From: Thermoleophilales bacterium
GTDB taxonomy: Bacteria > Actinomycetota > Thermoleophilia > Solirubrobacterales > 70-9
Reading direction: 5' to 3'
DNA length: 64,000 nucleotides
NCBI GenBank assembly: GCA_020636895.1
Contig: JACJWZ010000002.1
Location: 62,001 to 126,000 of the forward strand
Numbering within the stretch: the stretch's first letter is position 1; each line of letters opens with the position of its first letter. Below the pieces are notes generated by a model. The model saw only the letters and a program-made list of their open reading frames with translations, did not search any database and had not been told where the DNA came from. Of the stretch, positions 8,626 through 16,347 are shown piece after piece. The position numbers were made by a program, and so were the translations under genes.

Positions 8626-10712
8626 ACGACCTCGCAGTTCTTGGCGACTTCGTCGCGGCGGTCGACGAGGGCGACGTCGTCGCCACCGCCGCAGCGCACC
8701 TCGTCGGCGAACTTGTCCCGGGTGTTCAGGGTGTCTTCGCCGCCGCCGCCGCGGACGAGATCCTCGCCATTGCCGCCGCGGACGTCATCGTTGCCGGCAC
8801 CGCCCTGGACCGTGTCGTCGCCGCCGAAGCCGCGCAGCTCGTCGTCGCCGGCGCCGCCGCGGACGTCATCGTCACCACCGCCGCCGTTGACGACGTCGTC
8901 GCCGCCCTGGCCGCGCACCTCGTCGTCGCCGCCCTGGCCGTTCAGGCAGTCGTCGCCGCCCTGGCCGCTGATCTGGTCGTCGCCGTCGAGGCCGACGTAG
9001 CCGTCCTCCTCGGAGGTGCCGGTGAACACGTCGGGTCCGTTCGTGCCCTGCGCCGGGTTGGCGCAGTCATTGACAACCACCGGCGGTGTCGGCTGCTGAG
9101 TGAACTCCACTTGCGCCGTCGGAGAGGCCGCGTCGAGCGCCGCGGTCACCGTCGCCGTGCCCGCCGTCGCCCCGGAGGTCAGCGTCGCCGTCCCCTCGTA
9201 GTTGCCGTCGAGGGTCACCGTCGGCGGCGCGATCGTGCCGAGGTCGGTGCTCATCGCGACGTCGAAGGGACCCGGGAGGACGTTGCCGGCCGGGGTCGCG
9301 CCGTCGGAGTTCTTCGCCAGCGAGAGCGAGACCGTCGACGTCTGCCCGCCGGTCTCGATCGAGGTCGGCGCCGCGGTGACGCCGAGCACCATCCAGGGGT
9401 CGAAGTCGGTGCTGTCGGGCGTCGAGTCGACGACGGGCGAGCAGCCGTCGGAGTTGTCGGCTGGGCCCGCGTTGCAGCCCCACCAGTTGTTCTCCGCGCT
9501 GACCGGCGTAGCGGTCGCGTTCTGCAGCCCGGTCGTGTTCCCGGCCAACCGGTTGAACGTCGCGGTCAGGTCGGCCGGCACATGGCCACCCGGACCCGCC
9601 TCGAGCCCGATCGCGCGGTCGGTGCCAGTGATGCTGTTGCCGGTCGCGGTGACGTCGCTGACGAGCCCCTGGATGCGGATGCCCGTCGACGTCGCCACCG
9701 CAGGCGTCAGCTTGTTGTCCTCGATGGTCACGTCGCTGATCTGACCGTTGGTCCCGCTCGCCGACGAAGAGGTGTTGATGACGCCGATCCCGCCCGTCGC
9801 ATAGCCGTCGAGCTCGTTGCCGGAGATGGTCACAGGACCGAGCGTCGCCGGGTTGGCGCCGCCGCCCGCGAGCCCCGTCTGCACCGCGAGCGCCCCACCG
9901 ACCCCGTTGTTGTGGATCGTGTTGTCCTTGAAGGTCCAGCGGTTGCTGACGGCGTCGTTGGAGTGTGTGAAGGCGAAGATCGAGGCGCTGGTGTTGTAGC
10001 TCGGCTTGTCGATCTCGACGCTCTCGATCGTCACATGGCCGTTGACACGCTCGATCAGGATTGGGTTGTAGGCCTGCTCCTCGAGGGTGCTATTGCGCAA
10101 GACGACGTCCTGGTCGGCGTTCTGCCCGTAGAAGCCGTAGTCCCGTCCCCCCGAGCCGCGGCCGATGATGTCGACGTCCTCGACCAGGTAGGTGAAGCCG
10201 GGGTCGTTACCGAGCAGGTTGAAGGCGAAGCGGGCGGTGGTCGCACCGGTTCCGCTCTGTCCCGCGCGCTTGACCGTGAATCCCTTGATCGTGACGTCGC
10301 CGTTGGTCGAGTCCGTCGTCCGGATAAGCCCTGCGCTCGGCATACCCGTCGCATCCTGGCCGTCGATGATCGAGTTGCCGACGCCGTTGCCGATGATCGC
10401 GATGCTCTTGGTGATCAGGATCTGGTTGTCGGGCTCGGTGTAGGTGCCGTCGCAGACCAGTAGCCGATCGCCGGATGCAGCGGCGGCGTTGATGCCCGCC
10501 TCGATCGCGCTGAAGTCCGGGGTCGCGCAATGCGAACCGGCCGGTCCCGAGCCGCTCGTGTCGTCATTCACCGTGTAGTCGGTCGCCGACGCGATCGCCG
10601 GCGCCGATGCACCAACGGCGATCATCGCGGCAAACCACCGGCCGACGCGCGAGACGCGGCCTCGACTGCGAATCCCGGTCCTCTTCACGTTCCTTCTCCC
10701 TTTCGAGTGCAT
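8613..10712 (-). CDS. Secreted parallel beta-helix protein with RTX-type calcium-binding repeats
   Basis: About 700 residues. A basic N-terminus and hydrophobic segment (WFAAMIAVGASAPAIASA) form a signal peptide. Residues of roughly 40-400 form a right-handed beta-helix of the pectate-lyase/NosD type (repeated ITGN, VTIESV and NTIHN turns). A bacterial Ig-like stretch follows, then at least eight GGxGxD nonapeptides of the haemolysin type that bind calcium outside the cell. The C-terminal 40 residues cap the RTX roll. The listed start is ATG 10712, but GTG 10688 (residue 9) has an AGGGAG seven bases upstream and may be the true start. Carbohydrate binding or an adhesin role is an inference; no catalytic residues were assigned. 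Confidence 0.82.
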   Translation of the reverse strand: MHSKGRRNVKRTGIRSRGRVSRVGRWFAAMIAVGASAPAIASATDYTVNDDTSGSGPAGSHCATPDFSAIEAGINAAAASGDRLLVCDGTYTEPDNQILITKSIAIIGNGVGNSIIDGQDATGMPSAGLIRTTDSTNGDVTIKGFTVKRAGQSGTGATTARFAFNLLGNDPGFTYLVEDVDIIGRGSGGRDYGFYGQNADQDVVLRNSTLEEQAYNPILIERVNGHVTIESVEIDKPSYNTSASIFAFTHSNDAVSNRWTFKDNTIHNNGVGGALAVQTGLAGGGANPATLGPVTISGNELDGYATGGIGVINTSSSASGTNGQISDVTIEDNKLTPAVATSTGIRIQGLVSDVTATGNSITGTDRAIGLEAGPGGHVPADLTATFNRLAGNTTGLQNATATPVSAENNWWGCNAGPADNSDGCSPVVDSTPDSTDFDPWMVLGVTAAPTSIETGGQTSTVSLSLAKNSDGATPAGNVLPGPFDVAMSTDLGTIAPPTVTLDGNYEGTATLTSGATAGTATVTAALDAASPTAQVEFTQQPTPPVVVNDCANPAQGTNGPDVFTGTSEEDGYVGLDGDDQISGQGGDDCLNGQGGDDEVRGQGGDDVVNGGGGDDDVRGGAGDDELRGFGGDDTVQGGAGNDDVRGGNGEDLVRGGGGEDTLNTRDKFADEVRCGGGDDVALVDRRDEVAKNCEVVKVG

Positions 10713-10832
10713 GCGGAGACGAGTAAAGGAGACCCCGCGCAGGGCTCAAGTCAACCTCGCCAACTGCCGATATTAGGGATTTGGCGCGCCTAGTGCCCCG
10801 GTTAGTGCCCCGGTTCCCGGCAGCACGTGCGC

Positions 10833-12020
10833 TCAGGGTGCCGCCGCGACGCGCTCCGCGGCGGCTCGGCCGCTGCGAACCGCACCCTCCATCAGAGCGC
10901 CGTACTCGGGTGCGACGTGCTCGCCGGCGAACAGCAGCGGACCGGCGCCCGCCGCGATCCGAGCGCAGGTCGCGGGAGCCGGCTCGAGCGAGTAAGCGGC
11001 GGCGCTCCAGGACTGGTCGTCCCACGTCGAGAGCAACGCGTCCCCGGTGTCGAGATCGAGGTCGGGCCTGAGCGCGGCGAGGCGCTCGGTCCACACCCGG
11101 GGGCCGTCGCCGACGCCGAGCCGCTCGAGCGCCGGGGCGGATCCCGCGAACGCGTTGAGCACCGGCTGGACCTCTGCTCCACCCCCGGTCGCGGTCCACG
11201 CCCAGTAGCGGTCGGGAACCGAGAGCGTCGCGCTCGGCGGGGCGTCCGCGCGCAGCGGCACGAAGAGCTTGGCGGCGTGGCCGTAGTCGATCGAAGCGAT
11301 GGCATCGGCCAGATCAGCCGGCAGCGCCGGGTCGAACTCGATCCGCCCGAGGACGCTGGCGGGCACGGCGACGATGCACGCCTGCGCCCGCACCTCTCCC
11401 TCATCCGTGCGGGCAACAACGCCGCCCTCGCCCCAGGCCAGCCCCCGCACCGGCTCCCCGAGGTGGACGACGTCTCCTCCCAACTCGGCCGCGAGCGCCT
11501 CGGCCACGCGCCCGTTGCCGCCGGCGACGCTCGGCGCCGGCTCGTCGCTGAGCCGCGCGAGCCCGCCGAGCTCGACGGCCGGCACCAGCTCGGCGGGCGC
11601 GGCGGCTGAGACCTCCGCGCGCGCCGTGATCGCCTCTCGCGCGCCCGCGTCCAGTGGCAGGTCGGCCAGCAGCTCACGAGCTGTGCCTTCCCGCCCCTCG
11701 CGCAGCGCCTCGTCGATCAGTATCGAGGCCTCCTCGAGCGCGCCCCGGGTTACCTCCACCCCGCGCGGCTCGCGCTGCCCGTAGCGCATCCCCTTGTCCC
11801 AGAGCCCGAGCCCGAACCGCTCGACGAGGCCCAGCACCTCCGTGCAGCCGGGGAGTATGAACTCCGCCCCCATCTCGACCACAGCACCGTTGTCCAGAGT
11901 CCGCGAGTGGACTCGCCCGCCGACCCGCTCGCGGGCCTCGAGCACGATCGGCTCGTAGCCGGCACGAACGAGCTCGTCGGCCGCGCTGAGGCCGGCCAAC
12001 CCAGCGCCGACGACGAGCAC
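10833..12020 (-). CDS. Flavin-containing amine oxidase
   Basis: 395 residues from GTG 12020. The protein opens directly with the FAD motif VLVVGAGLAGLSAADELVRAG, then EARERVGGRV, the amine-oxidase signature, and ends with the FAD-binding LLFAGEHVAPEYGALMEGAV found in monoamine oxidases. It would oxidise an amine to an imine/aldehyde with H2O2 release. The start is uncertain: no ATG is in frame, GTG 12020 leaves almost no residues before the Rossmann strand, and CTG 12059, overlapping the upstream aminotransferase stop, is the main alternative. The pairing with the aminotransferase suggests successive handling of amino groups. There is no signal peptide, unlike the amine oxidase at 41120-42646. 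Confidence 0.82.
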   Translation of the reverse strand: MLVVGAGLAGLSAADELVRAGYEPIVLEARERVGGRVHSRTLDNGAVVEMGAEFILPGCTEVLGLVERFGLGLWDKGMRYGQREPRGVEVTRGALEEASILIDEALREGREGTARELLADLPLDAGAREAITARAEVSAAAPAELVPAVELGGLARLSDEPAPSVAGGNGRVAEALAAELGGDVVHLGEPVRGLAWGEGGVVARTDEGEVRAQACIVAVPASVLGRIEFDPALPADLADAIASIDYGHAAKLFVPLRADAPPSATLSVPDRYWAWTATGGGAEVQPVLNAFAGSAPALERLGVGDGPRVWTERLAALRPDLDLDTGDALLSTWDDQSWSAAAYSLEPAPATCARIAAGAGPLLFAGEHVAPEYGALMEGAVRSGRAAAERVAAAP

Positions 12021-12055
12021 CCGCTCGTCGAATCCGCCATGACCGGCCCGGGAGG

Positions 12056-13429
12056 TCAGGACGGCTTGCCGACCTCGAGCTGCTCGGCCGCGTGCGTGAG
12101 CCCGTCGCGGAGGATCGCGGTGATCTCCTCGAACAGTGCGACGTCGGCGACGAGCGGCGGCGCGATCTGCACGATCGGCTCGGAGCGGTCGTCGAGACGG
12201 CAGATCATCCCGTCCTCGTAGAGCTTGTCGGAGAGGACGTCCTTGAGCAGCCAGCCGGCCTCGTCCTCGGTGAGGGCCTCGCGCGTCCCCTGATCCTTGA
12301 CGACCTCGATCGCGAAGAAGTGCCCCATGCCGCGGACATCGCCGACGATCGGGATGTCCTCGAGGCCGTGCAGCAGCTCGAGCGCCTTCGGCTCGTTCGC
12401 CCGCACGTTGTCGAGCACGCCCTCCCGCTCCATGATCTCGATCGTCTTCAGGGCGATCGTCGCGCCGACGGGGTGCCCGCCGAAGGTGATCCCGTGCAGG
12501 TAGTCGCCCTTGCCGGTCAAGAACGGCTCGGCGACGCGGTCGTGCATGAGCAGGCCGCCCATCGAGAAGTGCGCGCCCGTCAGCCCCTTCGCGAAGGTGA
12601 TCATGTCCGGCTGGGAGCCGAGGCGCTGGGCCCCGAACCACTCGCCGATCCGCCCGAAGGCGCAGATCACCTCGTCGGAGACGAGCAGGATCCCGTACTT
12701 GTCGCAGAGCTCGCGCAGCCCATCCCAGTACCCGGCGGGCGGGGTGATCGAGCCGCCCGCGTTCTGGACGGGTTCCATGATGATCATCGCGATCGTCTCC
12801 GGCCGCTCGAAGGCGATCACCTCCTCGATCTCCTCCAGCAAGGCCTGTGTGAAGCCAGCCTCGTCGCCGCCCGCCGGATGCCGGTAGGCGTTCGTGTTGG
12901 AGACGTGCGACGTCGGGACGGCGGGCGGCTCGAAGGCGGTCCGGCAAATCGGGATCCCGGTGAACGACAGCGCCCCCAGCGATGTTCCGTGGTAGGCGTC
13001 CCGGCGGGCGATCACCTTCTTGCGCTCCGGCTCCCCGTTCGCCTCGTGCCACTGCCGCGCCATCTTGTAGGCGGACTCGACGGACTCCGACCCGCCGGAC
13101 GTGAAGAACGTGCGCTCGAATCCCTCGGGGGCGAGCTCGGCGAGCTTGGTCGCGAGATCGATCGAGGGCGGATGCGCCGTCGTCCAGTTCGTCGTGAACG
13201 GCAACGTCGCCATCTGCGCGGCGGCGGCAGCGCCGATCTCCTCCCCGTTGGAGTGGCCGAGGTTCGTGCAGTAGAGGCCCGACAGCCCGTCGATCAGCCG
13301 ATTGCCGGCGTCGTCGTAGATGTAGCAGCCGTCCCCGCGAACGAGCACGGGGATGTCGGACGCATCGAGCGTCATGTCGGAGAAATGCAGCATCAGGTGC
13401 TGCTTCGCGCGTTCCTGAAGTTCGGTCAT
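12056..13429 (-). CDS. Class III (omega) aminotransferase
   Basis: 457 residues, the normal family length. A fold-type I PLP enzyme: Asp252 in LLVSDEV pairs with the pyridine nitrogen and Lys281 in ITFAKGLTG forms the Schiff base. GGSESVESAYKMAR and the AYHG motif contact the cofactor phosphate. The closest described groups by motif are beta-alanine/omega-amino acid:pyruvate and diamine transaminases; the substrate is inferred only as a terminal amine. It starts at ATG 13429 without a clear Shine-Dalgarno sequence. It is divergent from the FAD oxidoreductase at 13515, sharing the TTGACT-TTGT-AGTCAA operator region, and is followed by the amine oxidase on the same strand. Confidence 0.88.
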   Translation of the reverse strand: MTELQERAKQHLMLHFSDMTLDASDIPVLVRGDGCYIYDDAGNRLIDGLSGLYCTNLGHSNGEEIGAAAAAQMATLPFTTNWTTAHPPSIDLATKLAELAPEGFERTFFTSGGSESVESAYKMARQWHEANGEPERKKVIARRDAYHGTSLGALSFTGIPICRTAFEPPAVPTSHVSNTNAYRHPAGGDEAGFTQALLEEIEEVIAFERPETIAMIIMEPVQNAGGSITPPAGYWDGLRELCDKYGILLVSDEVICAFGRIGEWFGAQRLGSQPDMITFAKGLTGAHFSMGGLLMHDRVAEPFLTGKGDYLHGITFGGHPVGATIALKTIEIMEREGVLDNVRANEPKALELLHGLEDIPIVGDVRGMGHFFAIEVVKDQGTREALTEDEAGWLLKDVLSDKLYEDGMICRLDDRSEPIVQIAPPLVADVALFEEITAILRDGLTHAAEQLEVGKPS

Positions 13430-13468
13430 GGGGGTGAGGATAGATGGGCGCCGGGCGGAGGCTTCCGC

Positions 13469-13484
13469 TTGACTTTGTAGTCAA
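13469..13484. promoter_or_regulatory. Palindromic operator TTGACT-TTGT-AGTCAA (copy 2)
   Basis: Six-base inverted repeat with the same TTGT spacer as copy 1 at 3581-3600; 16 of 16 core bases match. Its right half begins 23 bp before the -10 box of the downstream gene, against 22 bp for copy 1. The left half also reads as a -35 hexamer, with TAACTT (13491-13496) 16 bp away as an alternative -10. Confidence 0.75.
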
Positions 13485-13501
13485 TTGTACTAACTTCCTG
13501 C

Positions 13502-13507
13502 TAGCCT
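13502..13507 (+). promoter_or_regulatory. -10 box, leaderless layout
   Basis: TAGCCT ends seven bases before ATG 13515, with no Shine-Dalgarno sequence in between. Confidence 0.55.
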
Positions 13508-13514
13508 GCCCTCC

Positions 13515-15242
13515 ATGGAGAGCAGCGCAGCACCCACGTCCGCCGTCCCCACGAGCGTCAATGGGGGTGCCCCCACAGCACCCGGGACGCCCGCAACCAC
13601 CGGCGGTGCCTCCTACGACGCGATCGTCGTCGGCGGCGGCCACAACGGCCTCACCACCGGCGCTTACCTCGCCCGCGCGGGGATGCGCACCTTGATCCTC
13701 GAGCGCCGCCACATCCTCGGCGGCGCCTGCGTGACCGAGGAGGTCTGGCCCGGCGCCCGCGTCTCGCGAGCCTCCTACGTCGTCTCGATGCTGCAGCCGA
13801 AGGTCGTCGAGGAGCTGCAGCTCAAGCGCTTCGGCTACGAGGCCCACCCGCTCGATCCCGCCTACGCCGCGATGACCCCCGACGGGCCGATCATCTTCCA
13901 CGACGACTCCCACAAGACCGCGGAGTCGATCGCCAAGTTCTCGAAGAAGGACGCGGCCAAGTTCGTCCAGTTCGAGGACCTGCTCTTCATGGCTGCCGAC
14001 TTCGTGCGGCCGATGATGATCCGCCAGCCCCCCGCGCTCGGGTCGAAGGCTCCAGCCGACATCGCCTCCATCCTCCGAGACGCCGGCCGCGTCGCCGGGA
14101 TGCCGCAGCGTGACGTCCAGCAGCTCGTCCGCATCTTCACGATGAGCGTCGGCGACTGGCTCGACTCCCTGTTCGAGAACGACTATCTGAAGGGCTCGAT
14201 CGCCTCGACCGGCGTCGTCGGCGTCTGGGCCGGCCCCTACTCCCCCGGCACCGCCTACAACCTGCTCCATCACGCGCTCGGCGAGCTCGACGGGAACGTC
14301 GGCTCCTGGGGCCAGGTGATCGGCGGCATGGGCGCCATCAGCGAGGCCATCGCCGCCTCCGCCCGCGCCCACGGCGCCGAGATCCTCACCGATGCCGAGG
14401 TCGCGAGCATCGATGTCGCCCCGGGGGGCGGCCGGGTCAGCGGCGTCACCCTCGCCGACGGCCGCACCTTCCGCGCCCCGATCGTCGCCTCCGGCGCCCA
14501 TCCGAAGACGACGATCCTCGACCTCGCCGGCGGCCACAACTTCCCCGACGAGGTGCGTGAGGACATGGAGGCCTACCGCACCCGCGGCGCCTCCGTGAAG
14601 GTGAACATGGTCCTCAGCGAGCCCCCGGATTACACGGGCCTGGGCCTGACCGAGGAGGAGTCCAAGCACCTGCTGACCGCGGGCGTCAACTACTGCCCCT
14701 CGCTCGACTACCTCGAGCGCGCCTGGCAGGACGCCGTCCGCGGCGTCCCCAGCGAAAACCCCTACACCGAGCTCGAGGTCCCGAGCTCGATCGATCCCTC
14801 GCTCACCGACGACGACCGCTGGGTGGCGACCATGTTCACCCAGTACGGCCCCTCCCGCCACGACCAGTGGAAGGACGGCGACCGCGAGCGCTACGGCGAC
14901 ACCTGCGTCGCCAACATGGCTCAGTTCGCGCCCAACCTGCCCGACGCGATCGTCGAGCGCGAGGTGCTCGCCCCGCCGGACCTCGAGGACATCTTCGGCC
15001 TGCAGGGAGGCAACATCTTCCAAGGCGAGCAGGACATGGCCCAGATGGCCTTCATGCGCCCGGCGCCGTCGCTCGCCCAGTACGCGACCCCGCTCGAGGG
15101 CCTCTACCTGTGCGCCGCCGGCACCCACCCCGGCGGCGGCGTGATGGCGGCCAGCGGCCACAACGCGGCCCAGCGCATCCTCAAGGACGAGAAGCGGAAG
15201 ACGGGTCTCCGCGGCCGTCTGCGCCGCCGCGCGAGCGCCTGA
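13515..15242 (+). CDS. PYROXD2/phytoene-desaturase-like FAD oxidoreductase (paralogue 2)
   Basis: 575 residues. After a 30-residue Ala/Pro/Thr-rich leader comes the FAD motif AIVVGGGHNGLTTGAYLARAG and ERRHILGGACVTEE. The C-terminal segment YLCAAGTHPGGGVMAASGHNA is the FAD-contact region, so the fold is complete. It differs from the paralogues at 635 and 19507 in its N-terminus, in the middle of the protein and in a basic C-terminal tail, and so probably acts on a different substrate. The ATG is set by the leaderless -10. It lies divergent from the class III aminotransferase and shares an operator with the Rieske/acyl-CoA dehydrogenase promoter. Family role is FAD-dependent oxidation or desaturation; the substrate is unknown. 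Confidence 0.85.
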   Translation: MESSAAPTSAVPTSVNGGAPTAPGTPATTGGASYDAIVVGGGHNGLTTGAYLARAGMRTLILERRHILGGACVTEEVWPGARVSRASYVVSMLQPKVVEELQLKRFGYEAHPLDPAYAAMTPDGPIIFHDDSHKTAESIAKFSKKDAAKFVQFEDLLFMAADFVRPMMIRQPPALGSKAPADIASILRDAGRVAGMPQRDVQQLVRIFTMSVGDWLDSLFENDYLKGSIASTGVVGVWAGPYSPGTAYNLLHHALGELDGNVGSWGQVIGGMGAISEAIAASARAHGAEILTDAEVASIDVAPGGGRVSGVTLADGRTFRAPIVASGAHPKTTILDLAGGHNFPDEVREDMEAYRTRGASVKVNMVLSEPPDYTGLGLTEEESKHLLTAGVNYCPSLDYLERAWQDAVRGVPSENPYTELEVPSSIDPSLTDDDRWVATMFTQYGPSRHDQWKDGDRERYGDTCVANMAQFAPNLPDAIVEREVLAPPDLEDIFGLQGGNIFQGEQDMAQMAFMRPAPSLAQYATPLEGLYLCAAGTHPGGGVMAASGHNAAQRILKDEKRKTGLRGRLRRRASA

Positions 15243-15342
15243 AATCGCTGATCGTCAGCGCCTCACACTGCCCCGCGGTCCGCGGGCCTGCAAAGAGCCG
15301 CGACGCGGTCCGCTGAAATCACATGGGAGCTCGGCACCGGCA

Positions 15343-15348
15343 TAGGAT
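15343..15348 (+). promoter_or_regulatory. -10 box, leaderless layout
   Basis: TAGGAT ends six bases before GTG 15355 and no Shine-Dalgarno sequence is present. Confidence 0.55.
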
Positions 15349-15354
15349 CGCCCC

Positions 15355-15843
15355 GTGACCGCCTACGACCCGAGCGAGTGGACCGACTTCTTCGTCGCCT
15401 CCGCCGGAGCCTCCGCGGCGCTCACCGGCCTCGTCTTCGTCGCGGTCTCGATCAACATCGACCGCATCCTCGCGCTTCCGGGAGTGCCCGAACGCGCACT
15501 GGAGACGGTGCTGACGCTGCTGGGGGTCGTCCTCGTGTCCCTGGTGGCCCTCCTGCCGGGCGTCAGCATCGAGGCACTCGGGGCGCTGCTCCTCTTGCTG
15601 TCCCTGACGCTGATCGCCGTGGCGATCCAGATCGACCACAGCACCCCCGCCGGTGGCGACGGCCAGCCGCACACCAGCCGGCACCTCCTGCGGGCGATGG
15701 CGACCATCCCGGTGCTGATGGGCGGGGTCAGCCTTCTCACCGAAACCGGAGGCGGCCTCTACTGGATCGCAGCAGCCGTCCTCCTCGCGACCCTTGCCGC
15801 AGTGATCAACGCCTGGGTGCTGCTCGTCGAGATCCTGCGCTGA
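15355..15843 (+). CDS. Four-helix integral membrane protein of unknown function
   Basis: 162 residues from GTG 15355. After a polar start (YDPSEWTDFF) there are about four hydrophobic segments, near residues 14-34, 50-66, 73-92 and 130-158, joined by short loops. The longest loop (HSTPAGGDGQPHTSRH) is His-rich. I recognise no catalytic motif. Small actinobacterial membrane proteins of this kind are usually annotated as hypothetical. The gene stands alone between an oxidoreductase and a small secreted protein on the same strand, with its own leaderless promoter. Confidence 0.75.
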   Translation: MTAYDPSEWTDFFVASAGASAALTGLVFVAVSINIDRILALPGVPERALETVLTLLGVVLVSLVALLPGVSIEALGALLLLLSLTLIAVAIQIDHSTPAGGDGQPHTSRHLLRAMATIPVLMGGVSLLTETGGGLYWIAAAVLLATLAAVINAWVLLVEILR

Positions 15844-15939
15844 GCGGTCGCGGGGAACGTCGAAGAACCTGCGAACCAGCACGAGTCGCGGTGTAGCGTT
15901 GCGCTCGGTATCCAACCTCCCCGCTCAGAAAGGCTTCCG

Positions 15940-16281
15940 ATGAACCGCAAGCTCACGTCCCTCGCCGTCGCCGGAGTCATCGCCGTCGCCGGACTGGCAG
16001 GCGCCTCCAGCGCCGGCGCCGCGACCGCCTGCCCCGGCCAGTTCAACGTCCTCCACAACGATTCGATCGGCAAGCTCAAGCTCCCGCAGGGCCCCTACAC
16101 GATCTCCGTCAAGCGGATGACCTGCGTCGACGCCTCCTCCAACTTCGCCCGCTTCCTGCAGCGCCCCAACGGCGACCTGCCGGACGGATGGAAGCTGTTC
16201 GCCCGCCGCGGCAAGTTCGTGCAGCGCGTTCAGGACAAGGCGTTCCTGGTCGCCCCCGCGAAGGCGTCGAACGGCAAGTAG
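15940..16281 (+). CDS. Small secreted protein
   Basis: 113 residues. A clear Sec signal peptide (MNRKLTSLAVAGVIAVAGLAG) ends with an Ala-rich cleavage site near residue 27 (SSAGAATA). The mature part, about 85 residues, is basic and has two cysteines (TACPG and MTCVDA) that could form one disulfide. AGAAAGG lies a few bases upstream of ATG 15940, so this gene is leadered. No known domain is recognised. A strong hairpin follows the stop codon. Confidence 0.75.
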   Translation: MNRKLTSLAVAGVIAVAGLAGASSAGAATACPGQFNVLHNDSIGKLKLPQGPYTISVKRMTCVDASSNFARFLQRPNGDLPDGWKLFARRGKFVQRVQDKAFLVAPAKASNGK

Positions 16282-16286
16282 CAGCG

Positions 16287-16316
16287 AAGCCGGGGCACCC
16301 GGGGCACCGGCTTTCC
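16287..16316 (+). terminator. Intrinsic terminator-like hairpin
   Basis: AAGCCGG and CCGGCTT pair around a GC-rich loop and are followed by T-C-C, six bases after the stop of the small secreted protein gene. The T-run is short. Confidence 0.5.
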
Positions 16317-16321
16317 TCCGA

Positions 16322-16339
16322 CCCGGGCGCGCGCCCGGG
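16322..16339. terminator. 18-bp perfect palindrome between convergent genes
   Basis: CCCGGGCGCGCGCCCGGG, self-complementary throughout, between the genes ending at 16281 and 16348. It may act as a transcription stop for the minus-strand gene. Confidence 0.4.
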
Positions 16340-16347
16340 GGGACGTG

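Noticed and set aside
10715..10760. TTGACT on the minus strand before the beta-helix gene as a -35 box
   Set aside because: No -10 hexamer lies at 16-19 bp, and no matching half-site makes it an operator.
10833..15161. A single minus-strand open frame of more than 1400 codons
   Set aside because: It is an artefact of G+C bias. It runs antisense through the FAD oxidoreductase and out of frame through the aminotransferase; only its last 395 codons are a real gene.
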